IMG/VR virus record: IMGVR_UViG_3300032304_000828
Coordinates: 1 to 20,753 of that record
DNA: 20,753 bases
Strand: one strand, 5' to 3'
Origin: a virus
Shown here: piece by piece, positions 12,869 to 19,932 of the stretch
Layout of the letters: every line of letters starts with the position of its first letter
Position numbering within the stretch: the first letter of the stretch is position 1
The notes under the pieces: generated by a model
The model's input: only the letters and a program-made list of their open reading frames with translations
Told to the model about the DNA's origin: nothing
Databases searched by the model: none
Translations under genes and position numbers: made by a program

Positions 12869-13687
12869 TTATACGTAATTGAATTTTTTAAAGTACCAAT
12901 TATAATGTTCTTTTAATCTAAAACATTCTTCTTCTCCTAACACTTCGATAAAATCATTAACTACTGGTTTTAATTTTGGCTGTATTGTATGATTGCCAAA
13001 CATACCATGAATAACATCATTTTCTTGAGTTAATTGTTCGATATTATTAAAGTTATGTGTATAGTGTGGTATTTCTAAATAATCATATATTTTTTTAAGT
13101 TCAGCTTCTGGGTTTGTTGTTAAATCTTCAAAACGAACAAATAATATTTTTTTATCTAATCCTTGATGTATAACTTCACTTAACCATTCTACTGAAGGGC
13201 CTATAGGAGGAGCAACAGAAAAATGATCTATTCTTGATTTAGTAGTCATATTTTTTAATTCTATGTTATTAACTATCATTGAATCTTTATCTGGATTTTT
13301 TCTCATGTTTTTTTCCATAGAAGCAAAGATAGCCCTTAAATCACGAACCATACAAATCATTTTAACGTCTCCGTTAAAAAATTTAATAAAGTCATAATGG
13401 CCTAACCAACCTCTACTTTTTTCCATAATATATGGTCTATCAGTTATTCCATCAAAAAATCCTTGGATTCCGCCATTTAAAAAGCCTTTAAAGCCCGATT
13501 TCATTACTTCTGGGTCTTGTGCTTTAAAAGCATCTCCTGTGGTGTAAATTGTTCTGGCTTGTAAAAGAAATTCAATTACTCCGGATGTTGGTGTTGAATA
13601 AATTTCTGGATTCTGCATTAATATATTTTGTATTAATGTAGAGCCAGCTCTTGGTAAAGAAGCATTAAAAAAAATTTGTTTTGTCAT
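12869..13687 (-). CDS. PAPS-dependent sulfotransferase
   Basis: The 272-residue protein has the two PAPS-binding elements of sulfotransferases. The 5'-phosphosulfate loop is FNASLPRAGSTLIQNIL (7-23), with the R-A-G-S-T core. The 3'-phosphate element is MICMVRDLRAIFASMEKNMR (110-129), matching the V-R-D-P-R-x-x-x-x-S pattern with Leu for Pro. LFVRFEDLTTNPEAELKKIY (182-201), the usual F-E-D-L-x-x-x-P segment, and YDYLEIPHY follow. PYIMEKSRGWLGHYDFI (85-101) may shape the acceptor site. It would move a sulfate from PAPS to a hydroxyl or amine of an unknown acceptor. It has no signal peptide, so it acts inside the cell. Together with the APS kinase three genes on, it forms the core of a sulfation module. 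A TATAAATA box lies 64 bases upstream on the same strand. Confidence 0.9.
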   Translation of the reverse strand: MTKQIFFNASLPRAGSTLIQNILMQNPEIYSTPTSGVIEFLLQARTIYTTGDAFKAQDPEVMKSGFKGFLNGGIQGFFDGITDRPYIMEKSRGWLGHYDFIKFFNGDVKMICMVRDLRAIFASMEKNMRKNPDKDSMIVNNIELKNMTTKSRIDHFSVAPPIGPSVEWLSEVIHQGLDKKILFVRFEDLTTNPEAELKKIYDYLEIPHYTHNFNNIEQLTQENDVIHGMFGNHTIQPKLKPVVNDFIEVLGEEECFRLKEHYNWYFKKFNYV

Positions 13688-13751
13688 ATTGTATTTAATT
13701 AATATGTATCAATATAATAAATTTATTTTAGATTTCCAAATTTTATTTTAT

Positions 13752-13759
13752 TATTTATA
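13752..13759 (-). promoter_or_regulatory. TATAAATA box upstream of the sulfotransferase
   Basis: The minus strand has a perfect TATAAATA, the T4 late promoter core, 64 bases before the sulfotransferase ATG, in the 98-base gap after the 408-aa fibre. It could drive the sulfation cassette late in infection. The rest of the gap is plain AT-rich DNA with no clear hairpin. Confidence 0.4.
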
Positions 13760-13785
13760 TAATCAATTTTTTCTTTCTTAGTATA

Positions 13786-15012
13786 TTATATATAATATGG
13801 AATATATACTAACACACCGTTTAATGTTGCTTTATAATATCCATCAGGTGTTGTTGTATTAGAAGGAGTACCTGTATCTAATGACATTGAAAGTACTCCA
13901 TTAACACTTAATGAGCCTGTAATATCTAAACTTCCAGTTTTTGATTGGTTTCCTCCTGTTAATATAAAATTAGTAATATCATATCCATCTATAAATGTAG
14001 TATTATTTGCTTGCAAGGCATATGATGCCGTCCCTGTAAATGAACCTGTTATACCGCCGGTTACATTTAAAGAACCAGTTATAATTGTGTTTCCAAAAAC
14101 ATCTAATTTAGCATTTGGTGTTGTTTTACCTATACCTACATTACCTTTTAAGGCCGTAGTAATAATAGAATTATTTCCTAGTACAACTGTATTACTTCCT
14201 AACCCTATTGCGTTATTACCGATTATAATTTGGTTTGTTTGATTAGAACTCAATGGTCGAGTATCTTGACCAATAAATATTGAAAGACTGCTTGTTGTGT
14301 TATTAGTTCCATCAGATATACGTCTTCCTGCTGATTGTCCAAATGCTATATTATGAGAACCGGATGTGATATTATATAAAGAGAATCTCCCAATTGCTGT
14401 GTTATAGTTTCCGACTATGTTCTTTTGTAAAGATCTATACCCAATTGCTGTATTATTGATTCCGGTTATGTTGTAGGCTAAAGCACTGAATCCCATGGCT
14501 GTGTTATAGTTTCCAGTTGTGTTAGAATATAAAGATCTATTTCCAATTGCTACATTAAAATATCCGTATGTATTATTTCGTAAAACACTTCTTCCTATTG
14601 CTACATTAAATGCTCCAGCTGTGTTATTGCGTAAAGCATTTTGTCCTATTGCCGTGTTATATCTTCCAACTGTGTTATTTTGTAAAGTATTACTCCCAAT
14701 TGCCATATTTTGGTATCCAGTATTACTAGGACTAAAGGCTGTTATTGAACCGATTGAAATATTGGTAGATATATTACCATTTCCTCGATTAATTAATAGT
14801 TCATTAATTGAACCAGTTACAGTTAAACTTCCAGTTATTATAGCTGAACCAGTAAATGGAAATGGTGGTGTTGATGGTGCAAAGGATGCACTTAATGCTT
14901 GAGTTGCATATGAAGATGTTCCTAATAAAGAACCTGTAATACCGTTAGATACGGTTAATGAATTTAAAAAAGCATCCGAACCGGATACAATGACGCGTTT
15001 CCATGATGGCAT
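13786..15012 (-). CDS. Tail fibre-like protein with YadA-head-like repeats (408 aa)
   Basis: The protein opens with MPSWKRVIVSGSDAFLNSLT, nearly the same as the start of the 680-aa protein (MATWKKVIVSGS), which suggests a shared virion-attachment element. Residues 22-70 have G-S-L-x-G-T-x-S-Y-A and TGSLTVTGS patterns. Residues 97-230 hold eight 17-residue units of the form N-T-x-G-x-x-N-x-A-I-G-x-x-x-L-x-x (for example NTAIGQNALRN), recalling the AIG beta-roll of trimeric adhesins. The next part (245-300) contains a IFIGQDTRPLSSNQTNQIII segment and GNVGIGKTTPNAKLDVFG, shared with the 707-aa protein. It ends NGVLVYIPYYI. There is no C-terminal S74 peptidase. It probably forms a trimeric fibre that contacts the host or decorates the virion. 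Confidence 0.85.
   Translation of the reverse strand: MPSWKRVIVSGSDAFLNSLTVSNGITGSLLGTSSYATQALSASFAPSTPPFPFTGSAIITGSLTVTGSINELLINRGNGNISTNISIGSITAFSPSNTGYQNMAIGSNTLQNNTVGRYNTAIGQNALRNNTAGAFNVAIGRSVLRNNTYGYFNVAIGNRSLYSNTTGNYNTAMGFSALAYNITGINNTAIGYRSLQKNIVGNYNTAIGRFSLYNITSGSHNIAFGQSAGRRISDGTNNTTSSLSIFIGQDTRPLSSNQTNQIIIGNNAIGLGSNTVVLGNNSIITTALKGNVGIGKTTPNAKLDVFGNTIITGSLNVTGGITGSFTGTASYALQANNTTFIDGYDITNFILTGGNQSKTGSLDITGSLSVNGVLSMSLDTGTPSNTTTPDGYYKATLNGVLVYIPYYI
14323..14724 (-). repeat. Eight tandem 51-bp (17-residue) coding repeats
   Basis: Eight consecutive units in the 408-aa gene encode N-T-x-G-x-x-N-x-A-I-G-x-x-x-L-x-x, the first one residue shorter and the last one degenerate. DNA identity between units is moderate, with T-G-T-G-T-T-A-type blocks recurring on the plus strand. 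Units are clearly more diverged here than in the 707-aa gene. Confidence 0.85.
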
Positions 15013-15033
15013 AGTATATAATATTTATTTAGG

Positions 15034-15101
15034 TAATCATGGTTAGATACACACACTTATGCCGTGTGAGGGCCTACTTCCCTATATAGGGCCAATGATT
15101 A
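15034..15101 (-). other. 68-base intergenic element predicted to fold into a multi-hairpin structure
   Basis: The outer ends, TAATCATTGG and CCATGATTA on the minus strand, pair in 9 bp with one bulged T. Inside are CACAC-GGCATAA-GTGTG, a 5-bp stem with a 7-base loop, and the perfect palindrome CCCTATATAGGG; AGGG/CCCT can pair in more than one way. It is far more GC-rich than the surrounding gap, and no coding frame explains it. It lies in the 111-base gap upstream of the 408-aa fibre gene, within its likely leader. It does not fit a tRNA: there is no D-arm and no T-loop consensus. A regulatory RNA structure or a recombination site are both possible. Confidence 0.5.
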
Positions 15102-15117
15102 TTTAATATAAATATCA
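15099..15117 (-). promoter_or_regulatory. 19-base motif identical to that upstream of the tail tube gene
   Basis: The minus strand reads TGATATTTATATTAAATAA, identical over all 19 bases to 3036-3054. It lies just after the 78-aa gene's stop and before the structured element leading to the 408-aa fibre gene. A promoter for that fibre would put the hairpin element in its 5' leader. Confidence 0.4.
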
Positions 15118-15123
15118 GTTAGG

Positions 15124-15360
15124 TTATCTTTTGCCGGTATTTTTATTATTTTCAAAAGCAATTGCTGCTTGCAAATCATTTTGCTTTTTAAGCTCAGCTT
15201 CTTGTTTTATTCGTTGTATTTCAGATAATTCATGTTCAAGTTTCATTTGAAGATTGGCTAAAAATTTAGCGTCTTTACCTTGAATGGTTACTGATTCTAA
15301 AGACTGGCGAATAAAATTTATTTCATTTGAAGATAAATTAATTGAAAATATTTCTTCCAT
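15124..15360 (-). CDS. Small coiled-coil phage protein, paralogue of its neighbour
   Basis: The 78-residue product starts MEEIFSINLSSNEINFIRQS. It contains LESVTIQGKDAKFLANLQMK followed by LEHELSEIQRIKQEAELKKQ, a clear helical and then charged coiled-coil tail. The segment L-S-x-x-E-I-x-x-I-x-x-x-x-x-x-x-x-I-x-G-K-D-x-x-x-x-x-x-L-x-x-K-L aligns with the 85-aa protein immediately upstream (LSAKELEIILTLIKKSSFLG then EDIEIIYNMVIKLQ). The two therefore look like a diverged tandem duplication. It lies 12 bases downstream of that gene. I recall the same S-x-x-E-hydrophobic … G-x-D … K-L-Q pattern in other marine T4-like phages as hypothetical. No function can be assigned. Confidence 0.75.
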   Translation of the reverse strand: MEEIFSINLSSNEINFIRQSLESVTIQGKDAKFLANLQMKLEHELSEIQRIKQEAELKKQNDLQAAIAFENNKNTGKR

Positions 15361-15372
15361 AACTAGTTTTTA

Positions 15373-15630
15373 TTATTTTGTCTGCTCTAAATATTGATTT
15401 TGTAATTTAATAACCATATTATAAATAATCTCTATGTCTTCTCCTAGAAAGCTTGATTTCTTTATTAAAGTTAATATTATCTCTAATTCTTTTGCAGAAA
15501 GACTAGCCAGGGACTGTTTAGGTAATTCCGGGCTAGTCTTTTCAATAATATTAGCCACTTCCACGTGACTTGCTGTAAATCCCATAACTGTATTTAATAA
15601 ATTTTTATGAATAAATCCAAATAGCTTCAT
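15373..15630 (-). CDS. Small phage protein, paralogue of its neighbour
   Basis: The frame from the ATG at 15630 gives 85 residues and overlaps the 3' end of the 707-aa gene by 26 bases. An internal ATG at 15585 (MGFTASHVEVANIIEKTSPE) would start 20 bases after that gene's stop and avoid the overlap. Because the conserved-looking part begins after residue 40, the choice is open. The core reads LSAKELEIILTLIKKSSFLG then EDIEIIYNMVIKLQNQYLEQ, matching the layout of the 78-aa protein next to it. It is helical, with no Cys and no membrane segment. Function is unknown. Confidence 0.7.
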   Translation of the reverse strand: MKLFGFIHKNLLNTVMGFTASHVEVANIIEKTSPELPKQSLASLSAKELEIILTLIKKSSFLGEDIEIIYNMVIKLQNQYLEQTK

Positions 15631-17728
15631 CAGTACCTATAAATATATTACCAGTTGCTTGATATCTTGATGGGGCAGCTGTCGGTACAGTGCCAGTACC
15701 TATAACAGTTGCAGTAACAAAAGCATCAGGTGTAAAGTTTGAATTGGCAGCATTAAATGAACCTGTAAATGCCCATCTTGTAGTACCACTATCAAAGCCT
15801 AACAATTCACCTATATCTTGAATACCTTGCTGAATTACAATACCACCATCTCCTGCTGTATTTGAACCAGAAGCAAATACTATAAATCTGTCTGCTACTT
15901 CTAAGTTTGTGGTACTTTGAAATGAAGCAGTACCTTGAACTGTTAAATTATTTGTAATAACTGCATTACCAGTGACAGTTAATAATGAACCGTTAAATGT
16001 TAAATTTGACTCGCCATTAATAGAGCCGCCGCCTGTTGCTGTTAATATTCTATTATCAGTATTATTAGTAATGTTTGATGAAATACCTCCTACGACTGTT
16101 GCAAATGAAGCACTTGCAGCATTTGTTGCGAATGAAGCACTTACAGCATTTGTTGCAAATGAAGAGCTTATAGCATTTGTTGCATTTGTTGCAGTTAAGG
16201 CATATGAAGCACTTATAGAATTTGCTGCATTTGTTGCAAAAGATGCTGTTCCAAATAAAGAACCTGTTATACCAGAAGTTACGATTAATGAACCCGTTAC
16301 TGTTAATCCGTTTGTAAATCTTCCTGAGCCTAATACATCTAGATTAAATGCTGGTGATGTAGTTCCAATACCAACATTACCTTTTAAGGCTGTAGTTGTA
16401 ATTGAATCATTTCCTAATACTACGGTGTTACTTCCTAATCCAATAGCACTATCACCAATTACAATTTGATTGGTTTGATTGTTGCTTAATGCTTTGGTAT
16501 TGCTTCCGATAAATATTGAAGCATTAGTTATTGCATTTGATGTTTCTCCGTCCGCTATAAATCTTCCTGCTTCATATCCTAATGCTGTATTATCAGTACC
16601 GATTGTGTTACTATATAAAGAATATTTTCCAATTGCTGTATTATTATTTCCGCTCGTATTAAGGCGTAAAGAATTAAATCCTAATGCTGTATTATCAGTA
16701 CCGATTGTGTTAGATATTAAAGCAGCATTACCAATTGCAGTATTATTAGTTCCGGTTGTGTTTTGATTTAAAGCAGTTCTTCCAATAGCAGTATTATTAG
16801 TTCCGGTTGTGTTATTAGATAAAGTACTGCTTCCTATTGCTGTATTACTTCCTCCGGTATTACTAGAATTAAATGCTGTTGTAGAGCCAATTGAAACATT
16901 GGATGATACATCACCATTACCTCTGTTAATCAATAACCCATTTATACTTCCAGTTACATTTAAAGGACCTGATATATTTACTTGCCCATTATTTCTAACT
17001 GTAAATAATGCACTTGAACCACTTGTTAATGTAAATGAATTTGAACCACTAGACACAGAACCAGTAACTGAGCCTTCTACTATCTTATTTTGGCTAACGT
17101 TGGATATTGAATTATTAAGATTGGCTATAGATGAACTAAAGTTAGTTAAAACTGTATCTACTGTTTGACCGACATATTGATATGCTGTAACTTTAACTGT
17201 TTGCGATGGAGTTGGGGCATCAATATTAAACTGTAAAACACCATTTTTATAATCAAATTGGTAGTTAGCTGCATTTTGTTTAACATTATCAACTAATACG
17301 ACAATATTATAACCAGGAGGATTGTCTTGAGCATCTGCGTTTGTTAATGACGGACTAGCGTATTTGTTTGATATAAAATTGGTTTGCTGGCTAGATTGAA
17401 TAATTTGAGGTGTAATTGATGAGCCTGACGGATCAAGAAAAAACCAAGCATCGACTAATGAAGCACTAACAACATTTGATGGTGTTAATGTTTGTTGATA
17501 CCAATATTTTAGTAAATTCTGTCCTCCAACAGAGTATATATTTCCATTCTGACCTGAACCAGAAAATGGTAAACTAGATGTAGGTAATAAATTAGATTGA
17601 GCGTATACTTCTTTAGAATTTATATCTAATACACTAGTGAATGCTTCTTGAGCATCTGTTAATGATGCTACAGTATATCTTCTACTCTGTAGTAACCTAT
17701 TAGATTTTATTATTTTATCAATTGCCAT
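15605..17728 (-). CDS. Large tail fibre/virion structural protein with two kinds of tandem repeats (707 aa)
   Basis: Residues 1-210 form a distinct N-terminal region, starting MAIDKIIKSNRLLQSRRYTV, with a beta domain around PPGYNIVVLVDNVKQNAANY then QFDYKNGVLQFNI. From 255 the protein parallels the 408-aa fibre: NVTGSINGLLINRGNGDVSS, six 17-residue N-T-T-G-T-N-N-T-A-I-G-x-x-A-L units (290-390), an ASIFIGSNTKALSNNQTNQI segment, and GNVGIGTTSPAFNLDVLG. Residues 496-544 contain 9-residue S-F-A-T-N-A-x-S-A repeats. The C-terminal part (about 605-707) includes EVADRFIVFASGSNTAGDGG with later RWAFTGSF and ends GNIFIGTDEAIWIYS. I recall similar C-terminal segments in marine phage fibre proteins. It probably forms part of a trimeric fibre or whisker. 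It ends 26 bases into the next small gene. Confidence 0.85.
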   Translation of the reverse strand: MAIDKIIKSNRLLQSRRYTVASLTDAQEAFTSVLDINSKEVYAQSNLLPTSSLPFSGSGQNGNIYSVGGQNLLKYWYQQTLTPSNVVSASLVDAWFFLDPSGSSITPQIIQSSQQTNFISNKYASPSLTNADAQDNPPGYNIVVLVDNVKQNAANYQFDYKNGVLQFNIDAPTPSQTVKVTAYQYVGQTVDTVLTNFSSSIANLNNSISNVSQNKIVEGSVTGSVSSGSNSFTLTSGSSALFTVRNNGQVNISGPLNVTGSINGLLINRGNGDVSSNVSIGSTTAFNSSNTGGSNTAIGSSTLSNNTTGTNNTAIGRTALNQNTTGTNNTAIGNAALISNTIGTDNTALGFNSLRLNTSGNNNTAIGKYSLYSNTIGTDNTALGYEAGRFIADGETSNAITNASIFIGSNTKALSNNQTNQIVIGDSAIGLGSNTVVLGNDSITTTALKGNVGIGTTSPAFNLDVLGSGRFTNGLTVTGSLIVTSGITGSLFGTASFATNAANSISASYALTATNATNAISSSFATNAVSASFATNAASASFATVVGGISSNITNNTDNRILTATGGGSINGESNLTFNGSLLTVTGNAVITNNLTVQGTASFQSTTNLEVADRFIVFASGSNTAGDGGIVIQQGIQDIGELLGFDSGTTRWAFTGSFNAANSNFTPDAFVTATVIGTGTVPTAAPSRYQATGNIFIGTDEAIWIYS
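16097..16243 (-). repeat. 27-bp coding repeats (S-F-A-T-N-A-x-S-A)
   Basis: Within the 707-aa gene, 9-residue units SFATNAVSA, SFATNAASA and close variants repeat. On the plus strand they appear as GCATTTGTTGCAAATGAAGC-type blocks with very little change. The near identity at base level suggests recent expansion or slippage. Confidence 0.8.
16559..16861 (-). repeat. Six tandem 51-bp coding repeats, paralogous to those at 14323-14724
   Basis: Units encode N-T-T-G-T-N-N-T-A-I-G-x-x-A-L-x-x. Some adjacent units are nearly identical in DNA (CAGTATTATTAGTTCCGGTT recurs on the plus strand), so this array looks younger than the one in the 408-aa gene. Confidence 0.85.
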
Positions 17729-17742
17729 GTTATTATACTATA

Positions 17743-19785
17743 TTATGAATATGTTACTGCTATATTTGTTATTGGAGCTTCATCTCCGTTGTATCTTACT
17801 AATACTATTAAATCTCTAAATGTTCCATCTAAAGTCATACCATCTGCTGCTCTTAAAGGAACAGTATATGTTGTTGAAGCTACACTACCTCCTGTATTAC
17901 CATATAAAGCTATATTAGTAGTAAATGGATTTTTAAAATCATCATTAGCTATATTATCTGATATTAAGTTTGAGGTTGTGGCTAATGGGTCATAAATTCT
18001 AGGTATAGCATATGAACCAACACCTGAACTTAAAAATATTAAAGCTACTGACGTACCAGCTGATGTCGAATCCCATCCTACTAATGTTTTACCAACATCT
18101 ATAGTCATTGATGTAGCTGCCGTTCCTAAATCACGTCTAAATGCTCTAGCATAATATTTATATGTTTTACCGCTATTTGGATCAGGTAACCAATATCTAT
18201 ATTGACCACCTGGTCTTACTAAGAATCCAGGTTTAACTTGTAAATCTAAAGCTCCTAAATTATATCCTTCAAATGAACCTGTAGTCCATTTTGTACCGTT
18301 TGCATAGGAACCTGATAATATATTATTATCTATTTTTAATCTAAAGTTTTCGCCAACAAATGTTTCTGAACCTCCTGTTAATGTTACAGCATCATATGCT
18401 TGAGCTCTGCCATAATAACCTAATGAACCTGAAGCTACAGGTTGACCAAATGTACCGGCTGTATGAAATCGATAAGTTTGAGTATTTAATGTAGATTGAG
18501 AATCATTTCTATCTCTACCTCTTGTTAATACTGTAAATGTTGTTGAAGATAAAGAATTAGCTTGTTGTATATTTGTAGCACCACTCGAACCTGCACTAAA
18601 TGATACACTACCACTTAATTTAACTATATCATTAATAACAGGCACTGTACCTGTATTTCTAGGTGTTACTCCTGTTGAATCGAATATTGCATTCGCTGTT
18701 TGTACCGTACCACCATTTGTTGATGCGGCTGTTATACCACCTAACGTTACTAAAGAATTAGCAGTATTTAAATCAGATATTGTCGTGCTCGAAGCATATA
18801 AAGGAGCAAAAAATCCACTTGCTGTTGATATTTGAAACCAAGTAGCAGTTAATAAATATGGAGCACCGCTTAATGAGCGCGATGTAGCAGTTAACGAACC
18901 AGTTATACCGCCGGTATATGATAATGAATTATTACCTATGTTACTATCTATTGTAGTTGTAGGAGCAAAAAATATTCTTTCTGTAGCTATATTAGGTACT
19001 GTATAAGCTGACGACCCACTATTTATTCTAATTGATGCTGATATATGGTACCAACCTGATGAACTTACATTAGTAAATGATCTTCCATTATTATATAACC
19101 CTGAGCTAAATACATTAACAAATTTACCATCTTGAAAAGCTGGAGGTATAACTAATGGGTTAGCTGTATTTATTTTGCCTAAGGTCAATCCGCCTGAAGA
19201 ACCAGTTACTGCTAACGATAGTAAATTTTGTGATTGAGATGTTTCTGTTGACGTTTCATTATTATTGTCTGAATAAAACCAATTAATAGAACTAGATACA
19301 CGAAAAGGGACATTAGATAAAGTTCCTAATCCAAATAATTGAGCATCTACTGATGAAGATACTATTGTAGTTCCTGCGGCAACACTATTATATGCTATAT
19401 TAAAACTTGAAGTATTATAAATAGTTTTACCTGAGAATAATGAACTACCAGCTGATGCAAATCCTTGATTAACTAGATAAGCTACATCGCTGTTACTATA
19501 ATTTTGAGGTACATAACCCGCAGGAGCAATAGCAGTGCCGTTATTTGTAATTGTTTCGCTGATACTAGCAAATGTTCTAGTATTAGGTGTCGGGGCTGGC
19601 GCTGATGCACTTAATAATCCCGCTACGAATCGTAATATGTCTGAAGTATATGTAGTAGGGCTAAAAGTACTAAAATAACTACCATCTAAACCAGAAGTCC
19701 AAGGATTTACTGTTGGTTCTCCATTAAAATGGTTTTCTAATTCAGCTACTGAGCCACTTACTATAACTTTTTTCCAAGTTGCCAT
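17743..19785 (-). CDS. Large beta-rich virion structural protein (680 aa)
   Basis: It begins MATWKKVIVSGSVAELENHF, sharing the K-x-V-I-V-S-G-S-x-A start with the 408-aa fibre. The body is Ser/Thr/Asn/Gly-rich and reads as a chain of beta domains. SSGWYHISASIRINSGSSAY and a GGITGSLTATSRSLSGAPYL stretch lie in the middle, and YFSTFSPTTYTSDILRFVAG near the N-terminus. The C-terminal third contains GSFEGYNLGALDLQVKPGFL, YRYWLPDPNSGKTYKYYARA and a final VLVRYNGDEAPITNIAVTYS. I recall such Y-Y-A-R-A-F and V-R-Y-x-G-x-E segments in structural proteins of marine T4-like phages, but no function is attached to them. No peptidase or lyase motif is seen. It lies 14 bases upstream of the 707-aa gene, and the two are likely cotranscribed. 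A fibre, whisker or baseplate-peripheral protein is likely. Confidence 0.82.
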   Translation of the reverse strand: MATWKKVIVSGSVAELENHFNGEPTVNPWTSGLDGSYFSTFSPTTYTSDILRFVAGLLSASAPAPTPNTRTFASISETITNNGTAIAPAGYVPQNYSNSDVAYLVNQGFASAGSSLFSGKTIYNTSSFNIAYNSVAAGTTIVSSSVDAQLFGLGTLSNVPFRVSSSINWFYSDNNNETSTETSQSQNLLSLAVTGSSGGLTLGKINTANPLVIPPAFQDGKFVNVFSSGLYNNGRSFTNVSSSGWYHISASIRINSGSSAYTVPNIATERIFFAPTTTIDSNIGNNSLSYTGGITGSLTATSRSLSGAPYLLTATWFQISTASGFFAPLYASSTTISDLNTANSLVTLGGITAASTNGGTVQTANAIFDSTGVTPRNTGTVPVINDIVKLSGSVSFSAGSSGATNIQQANSLSSTTFTVLTRGRDRNDSQSTLNTQTYRFHTAGTFGQPVASGSLGYYGRAQAYDAVTLTGGSETFVGENFRLKIDNNILSGSYANGTKWTTGSFEGYNLGALDLQVKPGFLVRPGGQYRYWLPDPNSGKTYKYYARAFRRDLGTAATSMTIDVGKTLVGWDSTSAGTSVALIFLSSGVGSYAIPRIYDPLATTSNLISDNIANDDFKNPFTTNIALYGNTGGSVASTTYTVPLRAADGMTLDGTFRDLIVLVRYNGDEAPITNIAVTYS

Positions 19786-19802
19786 AATATATTATTTTGT
19801 TA

Positions 19803-19932
19803 TTATTATATATAATTATATTCTACGAACTAAAACTCATAAAAAAAAGATAACGTAAAATATTATTTTATTATTATTGTTATTATAATCTACGAATCTA
19901 AACTCACAAAAAAAGAAGATGATGTAAAATAT
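19803..19932 (-). repeat. Imperfect tandem duplication (67-base period) covering the 3' end of the 127-aa gene
   Basis: The last 13 or so codons of the 127-aa gene plus about 20 bases beyond its stop (19870-19932) reappear in altered form in the gap at 19803-19857. CTACGAA occurs at 19890 and 19823, followed in both by CTAAA-type bases, CTCA, an A run, and a TAAAATAT end. The outer copy is frameshifted and has an in-frame stop, so it is non-coding debris of a duplicated gene end. Confidence 0.6.

Noticed and set aside
15034-15101. Possible tRNA, because of a 7-bp outer stem and a 5-bp stem with 7-base loop
   Set aside because: No D-arm, no T-loop consensus and a poor anticodon loop on either strand; total length is short for a tRNA.
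14323-16861. Regular repeats suggesting a CRISPR array
   Set aside because: The units are contiguous, in frame, period 51 or 27 bases, and encode a known type of beta-roll repeat; there are no unique spacers.
14519-17168. Several long plus-strand open frames opposite the repeat-bearing fibre genes
   Set aside because: They are mirror images of repetitive, low-complexity coding DNA; their products are monotonous Pro/Leu/Ala/Val repeats with no recognisable features, and the minus-strand frames are clearly the real genes.
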